From contig JAMPXO010000031.1 of NCBI GenBank assembly GCA_023701125.1, positions 1 through 42,944 of the forward strand: a DNA stretch of 42,944 nt. Reading direction: 5' to 3'. Shown here in pieces: positions 38,297 through 42,944 of this stretch. The position numbers and the translations under genes were made by a program. Positions within the stretch are counted from its first letter, which is position 1. Each line of letters opens with the position of its first letter. The notes under the pieces were generated by a model. It did not search any database and was not told where the DNA came from. It worked only from the letters and a program-made list of their open reading frames with translations. This DNA comes from Vicinamibacteria bacterium. Its GTDB lineage: Bacteria; Acidobacteriota; Vicinamibacteria; Fen-336.

Positions 38297-39417
38297 CGCG
38301 CGACCTCGAGCACGAGGGCCCGGTAGAACGGCGCCTGGGCGCGCGCGTGGAGGGCTTGCGCCCGCTCCAGTCGTTCGTCGAGGCAGTGGCCCAGCGCGGC
38401 CGGCCGCCGTCGAGGCGCCAGCAGGTTCCAGTAGGCCACGCGCGCGCCGGGAGCCGCGCTGCGCGCTACCGCCTCGAGCAGCGCGTGGTAGGCCCCGAGG
38501 TCCATGTACTCGGGGACGTCCGACAGGTTGAAGGCGTCGAAGCGGTGCGCGGGCACGGTCGCGAGCACCGCCTCCAGCGAGGCGCGGCACACGCTCACGC
38601 GCCCGAGGCTGGCGCGGATCGCCTCGTGCCACTCCGGGCGCAGGTAGTCGGGCAGCGCCGCGCCGAAGCGCCCGGTGAGGATGTAGGAGAGGTAGGGGTT
38701 GTCGTGCGTCGGCAGCACCGCGAGAGCGTTTCGGGCGCGCTCGAGCAGCGGCCCGCCCACCGCACCGTCGACGTGGCGGAAGAACTCCGGGTCGCGGCCG
38801 AGCCGGCCCAGCGGCCCGCGCGCGAAGAACAGCCGGCACAGCATCCGCCAGGTCCAGGTGTCCCAGACCTCGCGGTGGAACTTCTCGCGGAGCACCGCAT
38901 CGCGGGGCGCGAGCAGCGCCGCGACGGTCGCGCGCGAGTGCGCCACCGGCAGCACCCAGCGCCGGAACAGCCGGAAGTACGCCTCGAGGCGCCCGGCGTG
39001 GAGCACGCCGGTGCGAATGGCCTGCGGGTGGGCGTCCCAGTACCTGCGAGCTTCTGGCCCGAGGCGGGGGCGGAGGGCCGCTGCGAAGCGGCGGGCGCGC
39101 TCGCCCGGCGATTGGTCGCGCGCGCCCAGGAACGCGAGCAGCTCGTCGTGGCCGAGCGCCGCGAAGGCCGCCATCTTCAGCTCGAGCAGTGCGAGCTGGG
39201 CCGGGCTCAGGTCCACGGCCAGGACCTCGGCCGCTCCCCGCGCCAGCAGCGAGAGCGTGTTGTCGCCGGCCGAGGCGATCGACAGGCAACGCGCCCCTCG
39301 CAGCGGCTCGAGCGCGGCGCAGACGACGGCCGCGTCTTCCCAGCAGTTCGTGTAGCGGAGGTGCCGGAAATTCGCACGCGCCTCGATCGGTTCGCCGCCG
39401 GCGGTGTCGCGTCTCAC
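38293..39417 (-). CDS. DUF3419/BtaA-like S-adenosylmethionine 3-amino-3-carboxypropyl transferase
   Basis: 374-residue SAM-dependent protein of the DUF3419 family, related to BtaA, which moves the 3-amino-3-carboxypropyl group of S-adenosylmethionine onto diacylglycerol in betaine-lipid synthesis. The nucleotide-binding loop is SIASAGDNTL at 46-55, followed by acidic Asp69 in LAVDLSPAQ. Further family blocks are YTNCWED near the N-terminus, DNPYLSYILTGRF, LPDYLRPE and FDAFNLSDVPEYM. The start is GTG 39417 with weak upstream signals; no promoter is clear, since the preceding region carries a vapC remnant. It is the first gene of the six-gene operon. No BtaB methyltransferase is present. I am confident of the family, less so of the acceptor. 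Confidence 0.85.
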   Translation of the reverse strand: MRRDTAGGEPIEARANFRHLRYTNCWEDAAVVCAALEPLRGARCLSIASAGDNTLSLLARGAAEVLAVDLSPAQLALLELKMAAFAALGHDELLAFLGARDQSPGERARRFAAALRPRLGPEARRYWDAHPQAIRTGVLHAGRLEAYFRLFRRWVLPVAHSRATVAALLAPRDAVLREKFHREVWDTWTWRMLCRLFFARGPLGRLGRDPEFFRHVDGAVGGPLLERARNALAVLPTHDNPYLSYILTGRFGAALPDYLRPEWHEAIRASLGRVSVCRASLEAVLATVPAHRFDAFNLSDVPEYMDLGAYHALLEAVARSAAPGARVAYWNLLAPRRRPAALGHCLDERLERAQALHARAQAPFYRALVLEVAR

Positions 39418-39505
39418 GACTCCAAGGTCGGCGGCGACACGCCCTCATGGGGGGCGCGGTGGGACGCTTTCCGGAACCGTCACAATCCGTCGACCTTCCC
39501 GGACC

Positions 39506-39613
39506 CGGCGCCTTCTGGACATCGACGACGAGGTCGCCGTGGAGTGGGGTCGGCTGACCGCGCGTGAACCCCTGCCGGTGGTCGATGGATTGCTGGTGGC
39601 CACGTCGGCGGTT
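39506..39613 (+). pseudogene. vapC-type PIN-domain fragment (left copy)
   Basis: A 36-codon fragment encoding LLDIDDEVAVEWGRL then PLPVVDGLLVATSAV, the second-half core of VapC toxins (EVAxxWGRL...LPVxDGLLAATA). There is no start codon of its own, no N-terminal half and no stretch after ATSAV. A similar fragment, in the same orientation, lies at 40978-41160. Positions 39545-39604 and 40990-41049 match at about 52 of 60 bases. The rest of 39418-39696 shows no other gene. Confidence 0.7.
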
Positions 39614-39646
39614 TCGAGGCGAACAGGCCGGGGAGCGCACAGGTGG

Positions 39647-39652
39647 TACGCT
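39647..39652 (+). promoter_or_regulatory. candidate -10 box for the OB/DUF3558-like gene
   Basis: TACGCT about 45 nt before ATG 39697; GGAGGGG at 39689-39695 follows as ribosome binding site. Weak evidence only. Confidence 0.25.
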
Positions 39653-39696
39653 GGGCGTCCGCGGGGAAGGCCAAGCGCCCGGCGCGGCGGAGGGGC

Positions 39697-40968
39697 ATGG
39701 GCATGACCTGCAGGGTTCATCAGTGGTTTCGTGCGAGCGCGCTGGCGCTGGTGCTGGTTCCTCCCGGCGCTCTCGCGGCTGCCGACTCGACGTGGCTCAG
39801 CGCCGACGCACTGCACGCCGAGTTCGAGAAGGACCCGGCAGCCACCGAGGCGAAGTACGCCGGACAGCGCGTGGTGGTGAGCGGTCGCTTCAACCCCACC
39901 TTCCCCAAGACCCAGTTCTCGATCGTCGGTGAGCAGGGCCTGAAGTTCGTGAACTGCGAGGATGCGCCCGCACCGTTGCTGGCCGCGAAGGCACGGATCG
40001 CCGAGGGCGCCCCGGTCGAGGTCGCCGGCACGCTGCGGTTCCGGACGCTGGGCACGCTGCACTTCTTCGACCTCCAGGGCTGCACCCTCGAGAAAGGCGA
40101 TTCCGCCGTCGCGCCCGCCGTCGCGCCCGCCGTCGCGACGACAGCCGTGCCCACGCCGAAAGCGTGCGAGCTCGTCACGCTCGAGGAGTTGCGCGCCAAC
40201 GTCGGCGCTGACGTCCAGCCCGTGGGCGCCAGGGCGCCTGATGGCACAGACGACGATCGCGGCTGTCAGTGGAAGGCGGGGAACGCGGCGTTCGAGCTCT
40301 ACCTGGTCGAGGACGCGGCGAACGTCCCGTCGCGCTTCGAAGCGATGAAGCGGTCGCCGGGAACCGTCCCGCTGTCAGGGATCGGCGACGACGCCTTCTG
40401 GGTCGCAGGCCCGCGCCTGTTGCAGGCCCGCGTGGGACCGTTCCTGATGATCAGCGGCGGATGGGCCGAGGGCATGCCAGGCATCATGGCCGCGCAGACC
40501 ACAGCCCAGGCTGCGGTGACGCGGCTGCAGGGCGTGCTCGCGCGTCGGGCGGGACAGCCGTGGCTCGACGCCTGCACGCTCCTCACGCAGGCGGAGGTGG
40601 ACACGGCGCTCGGCCGCGCCGCCCGAGCGGGCAGCCTCTCCGCCGCACCTGTGGCGGGCACCGCATGCTCGTTCGCGCTCACCGCCGCGGACGCCTCGCC
40701 CCTGGAACAGTTCGCGGCCGCCAGCGTGACGGCGTACCCCCTGCAGGACGGGCTGTTCCCGTCGGTGAAGAACTGGGGCGCCATGCTGGAGGCGGCGGCC
40801 GTCGCGGAGATGCCGGGGGCCCTCTTCTCCGATGCCGCAGGATCCGCGCAGCTCGCCTTCGAGAAGGGCGGCTTCCTCGTCGTCATCGGCACCGCGGCGC
40901 CGGATGCGGCAAAGGCACGGCTGCAGGCGATCGCGCTCGCGAAGCGGGCTGCGCCCCGGGTTCCCTGA
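39697..40968 (+). CDS. secreted protein: OB-fold-like domain plus two DUF3558-like modules
   Basis: 423-residue exported protein; signal peptide ends near residue 27 (GALAAADSTW). Residues about 30-130 look like an OB-fold domain of the tRNA_anti-like kind (YAGQRVVVSGRFNPTFPKTQFSIVGE, VEVAGTLRFRTLGTLHFFDLQGC). A PAVAPAVA linker follows. Then come two similar modules, from KACELVTLEELRANVG and from DACTLLTQAEVDTALG, each with a later Cys (CQWKAG; CSFALT) and a variable C-terminal half; this is the pattern of DUF3558-like lipoproteins. The start could also be ATG 39703. The gene lies between two vapC fragments in direct repeat and shows no link to the lipid operon upstream. Confidence 0.75.
   Translation: MGMTCRVHQWFRASALALVLVPPGALAAADSTWLSADALHAEFEKDPAATEAKYAGQRVVVSGRFNPTFPKTQFSIVGEQGLKFVNCEDAPAPLLAAKARIAEGAPVEVAGTLRFRTLGTLHFFDLQGCTLEKGDSAVAPAVAPAVATTAVPTPKACELVTLEELRANVGADVQPVGARAPDGTDDDRGCQWKAGNAAFELYLVEDAANVPSRFEAMKRSPGTVPLSGIGDDAFWVAGPRLLQARVGPFLMISGGWAEGMPGIMAAQTTAQAAVTRLQGVLARRAGQPWLDACTLLTQAEVDTALGRAARAGSLSAAPVAGTACSFALTAADASPLEQFAAASVTAYPLQDGLFPSVKNWGAMLEAAAVAEMPGALFSDAAGSAQLAFEKGGFLVVIGTAAPDAAKARLQAIALAKRAAPRVP
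40104..40138 (+). repeat. 12-bp tandem repeat in the linker of the OB/DUF3558-like protein
   Basis: GCCGTCGCGCCC repeated almost three times, coding for AVAPAVAPAVA in a low-complexity linker. It may change in copy number but is too short to be a mobile element. Confidence 0.6.
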
Positions 40969-40977
40969 ACCAGTTTC

Positions 40978-41160
40978 GGGGTCGCTCGATGGGGTCGGCT
41001 GAACGCCTGCGAACCCCTGCCGGTGGTCGACGGGTTGCTGGCGGCCACCGCGCTCGTCCACGGGCTGACGCTGGTCACGCGCAACGTAGTGGTAGCGCGG
41101 GCGCGTCATTGGGGCACGGGGCCGAAAGGGCTTGAATTCGTCGCCGTGCCGCCCCACCTT
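40978..41160 (+). pseudogene. vapC-type PIN-domain fragment (right copy)
   Basis: A 61-codon reading frame without a start codon at its left end: VARWGRLNACEPLPVVDGLL, then AATALVHGLTLVTRNV, the classical VapC C-terminal part, ending with a diverged tail (VARARHWG...FVAVPP) in place of the usual DF...NPF end. The N-terminal half with the first acidic residues is missing. The 441 bases from the stop at 40968 to the next gene (41411) hold only this remnant and a stretch (41161-41410) in which I see nothing. Confidence 0.75.
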
Positions 41161-41410
41161 GAGAGCGTCAGGCGAACGATGGTCGCGCTCGAAGGCCCGT
41201 TGCGCGCTGCGCTCTCGTGTGCTCGCAAGGCAGTGAGCCGGCGATCAGGCGCTCCGACCGAGCCTCCCGCACGAGCCTGCCCTGCCCGACGTCAACGCCT
41301 CAGATCAGATCTCGCGGCGGCGACGCCGGCTCGACGCGCTTCTGGGAGGAGATTGACCAAGCGAGAGTTGGAAGGCTGCCGAGGCAATGGGTCTTCCCTG
41401 GGAGGGCAAA

Positions 41411-42283
41411 GTGAGCCTGCTCGACGTCTTTCAGCCTCGGTGGAAGCACTCTGACCCCTCGGTACGCAAGGCTGCGCTGAGCAAGCTCACCGACCAGGCG
41501 CTGCTCGCCGACATTGCCCACACGGACGCGGACTGGGATGTGCGCAAGGCTGCGGTGGCGAGGCTCACGAACCCGGCACTGCTCGCCGACATCGCCAGGT
41601 GCAACAAGAGCGGACACGTGCGCCGGGCCGCGGTGGAGAAGCTCACGGACCAGGCGCTGCTCGCCGATATCGCCAACACGGACGCGGACTGGGATGTGGG
41701 CAAGGCCGCGGTGAAGCAGATCACCGACCAGGCTCAGCTCGCCGGCATCGCCAAGAGGAACAGGCACCCGCAATTGCGCGAGGCCGCGGTGGAGAAGGTC
41801 ACTGACCAGGCGCTGCTCGCCGACATCGCCAAGAGCGACGAGGACGGAGGCGTGCGCCGAGCTGCGGTAGAGAAGGTCACCGACCAAGCGTTGCTCGCCG
41901 ACATCATTGTGCGCTGGACCGTGGTGGAGAAGATCTCGGTCGCCGAAATCGCCGGTATCGCCAGGACGGACAACGACATCGGCGTGCGCTCGGCCGCGGT
42001 AAAGAAGATCACCGACCAGACGCTGCTCGCCGGAATCGCCAACGCAGCGGAGGACCCGGATGCACGCTATGTCGCTGTGAAGAAACTGAGCGACCAGGCT
42101 CTGCTCGCCGACATCGCCAGGACCGACGAGGACCGGGATGTGCGCAAGGCGGCGGTGGAGAAGCTCACCGACCGGGCGTTGCTCGCCGACATCGCCGCGA
42201 CAGACAAGGATGGACACGTGCGCCGGGCCGCGGCTCATTCCCTGGACGACGCGAACGCCGCGGCCCGGGGACGAGGACGGTGA
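41411..42283 (+). CDS. HEAT-like 26-residue repeat protein
   Basis: 290-residue soluble protein made almost entirely of about ten tandem repeats of 26 residues, with a consensus like VRKAAVEKLTDQALLADIA followed by x-T-D-x-D. Each repeat would form a helical hairpin in a superhelical solenoid of HEAT/LRV type. Repeats six and seven (around residues 155-178, IIVRWTVVEKISVAEIAGIA) are shortened and diverged. The start is GTG 41411, since GGGAGGG sits 5-8 nt upstream and VSLLDVFQPRWKHSDPSVR looks like a natural beginning for these proteins; an ATG at 41387 would add eight residues. A protein-binding scaffold is likely. The partner is unknown. Confidence 0.82.
   Translation: MSLLDVFQPRWKHSDPSVRKAALSKLTDQALLADIAHTDADWDVRKAAVARLTNPALLADIARCNKSGHVRRAAVEKLTDQALLADIANTDADWDVGKAAVKQITDQAQLAGIAKRNRHPQLREAAVEKVTDQALLADIAKSDEDGGVRRAAVEKVTDQALLADIIVRWTVVEKISVAEIAGIARTDNDIGVRSAAVKKITDQTLLAGIANAAEDPDARYVAVKKLSDQALLADIARTDEDRDVRKAAVEKLTDRALLADIAATDKDGHVRRAAAHSLDDANAAARGRGR
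41470..42235 (+). repeat. 78-bp tandem repeats within the HEAT-like gene
   Basis: Nucleotide-level tandem repetition with the recurring core CTGCTCGCCGACATCGCC, roughly every 78 bp. The conservation is high enough to allow copy-number change by slippage or recombination. Confidence 0.7.
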
Positions 42284-42389
42284 ACGTCTGGAAGGCAAGG
42301 AGAAAGCCGGGCGTGTGGGAGGGCCTCTTGCCTCACACCAGCCCAGCCGATGGACCTGCTGCGGCGCGGGTTCGTGCATGCTCCGGGGG

Positions 42390-42944
42390 ATGAGCCGAAG
42401 CCTGGTCTTGAAGCGCGACGCATCGCCCGACGCGCTCGTGTCCACCCTCAAGGCGCTGGAGCTGCAGAAGACGCTCGACAGCGAGCCGGTGCTGACCGCA
42501 CTGCGGCATTTTCCGGCACAGCCGGCGCGCCTTGTCGGGTTTCCCGACGCCTTGCACCCGCGGCTGTGCGAGGCACTGCGCGCGCGCGGCGTCGAACAGC
42601 TCTACAGCCACCAAGCGGCGGCCTACGAGACCGCGCGCGAGGGCAAGAACCTGGTCGTGGTCACGCCGACCGCCTCGGGCAAGACGCTCTGCTACAACCT
42701 GCCGGTCCTCGACCGCATCCTGAAGGACCCCGACGCCCGCGCGCTCTACCTGTTTCCCACCAAGGCGCTGGCCCAGGACCAGCTGGCCGAGCTGTACGCT
42801 GTGATCCAGGCGATCGGCGCCGACATCGGCACCTTCACCTACGACGGCGACACGCCGCAGGACGCGCGCAAGGCGATCCGCTCGAAGGCCCACGTCGTCG
42901 TCACCAACCCGGACATGCTCCACAAGGGGGTGCTGCCGCACCAC
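42390..42944 (+). CDS. DEAD/DEAH-box superfamily II helicase, 5' part (YprA/MrfA/Hrq1-like)
   Basis: The first 185 residues of a helicase cut off by the window end. LYSHQAAAYE (71-80) is the Q motif, TPTASGKT (92-99) is Walker A, LYLFPTKALAQDQ is motif Ia and VVVTNPDMLHKGVLPHH leads toward motif II. The order and spacing are those of the MrfA/YprA/Hrq1 group with a C-terminal DUF1998, DNA-repair helicases of about 750-800 residues; that C-terminus lies beyond the window. ATG 42390 is preceded by GGGGG. The 106 bases upstream hold nothing recognisable. Confidence 0.88.
   Translation, partial: MSRSLVLKRDASPDALVSTLKALELQKTLDSEPVLTALRHFPAQPARLVGFPDALHPRLCEALRARGVEQLYSHQAAAYETAREGKNLVVVTPTASGKTLCYNLPVLDRILKDPDARALYLFPTKALAQDQLAELYAVIQAIGADIGTFTYDGDTPQDARKAIRSKAHVVVTNPDMLHKGVLPHH

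Noticed and set aside
41470-42235. CRISPR-like array
   Set aside because: The repeats are 78 bp, continuous, in frame and coding for a solenoid protein, without spacers.

Overview
The window is very GC-rich (about 70% by eye), densely packed DNA from a Gram-negative bacterium. An LpxD homologue implies lipid A and an outer membrane. A VWA protein of the type repeatedly found in Acidobacteria, a Hanks-type kinase with a membrane C-terminus, an S10 carboxypeptidase-like protein and a homocysteine methyltransferase/methylenetetrahydrofolate reductase fusion together suggest Acidobacteriota. That placement is an inference from gene content; no rRNA or tRNA gene is present.

Positions 1-9.2 kb hold an M16 metalloprotease and a SulP transporter (minus strand), a coupled pair of LolA-like secreted protein and membrane protein, an amino-acid-type periplasmic binding protein, then, divergently, an S10 peptidase with an overlapping acetyltransferase. 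Positions 9.3-18.7 kb hold a DUF4920/PepSY-TM pair, a DUF4143 ATPase, the HMT-MTHFR fusion, a solute:sodium symporter with its DUF485 partner, a VWA protein coupled to a cysteine-bearing unknown, and lpxD with a bactofilin. Positions 18.7-30.6 kb hold uvrB, a large membrane kinase, folE with an unusual radical SAM enzyme, two hydrolases, a charged secreted protein, a MNT/HEPN toxin-antitoxin pair and an Acg-type nitroreductase.

The most interesting part is a six-gene minus-strand operon at 39417-30618 in which neighbouring genes overlap by 4 nt: a BtaA-like (DUF3419) aminocarboxypropyl transferase, a CTP-dependent prenol/DAG kinase-like membrane protein, a UbiA prenyltransferase, a PEP-synthase-like dikinase, a GNAT-like acyltransferase and an MMPL lipid exporter. 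Together they look like a pathway for making and exporting an unidentified membrane lipid. Beyond it (39.5-42.9 kb) lies a more disturbed accessory stretch: two vapC (PIN) remnants forming direct repeats around an OB-fold/DUF3558-like secreted protein, a HEAT-like 26-residue repeat protein, and the 5' part of a DEAD/DEAH helicase running off the window.

Two architectural habits recur. Stop and start codons often overlap as GTGA or ATGA within operons, and TANNNT-type -10 boxes often lie only 6-10 nt before the start codon, which suggests leaderless mRNAs. Several convergent pairs have essentially no intergenic space.
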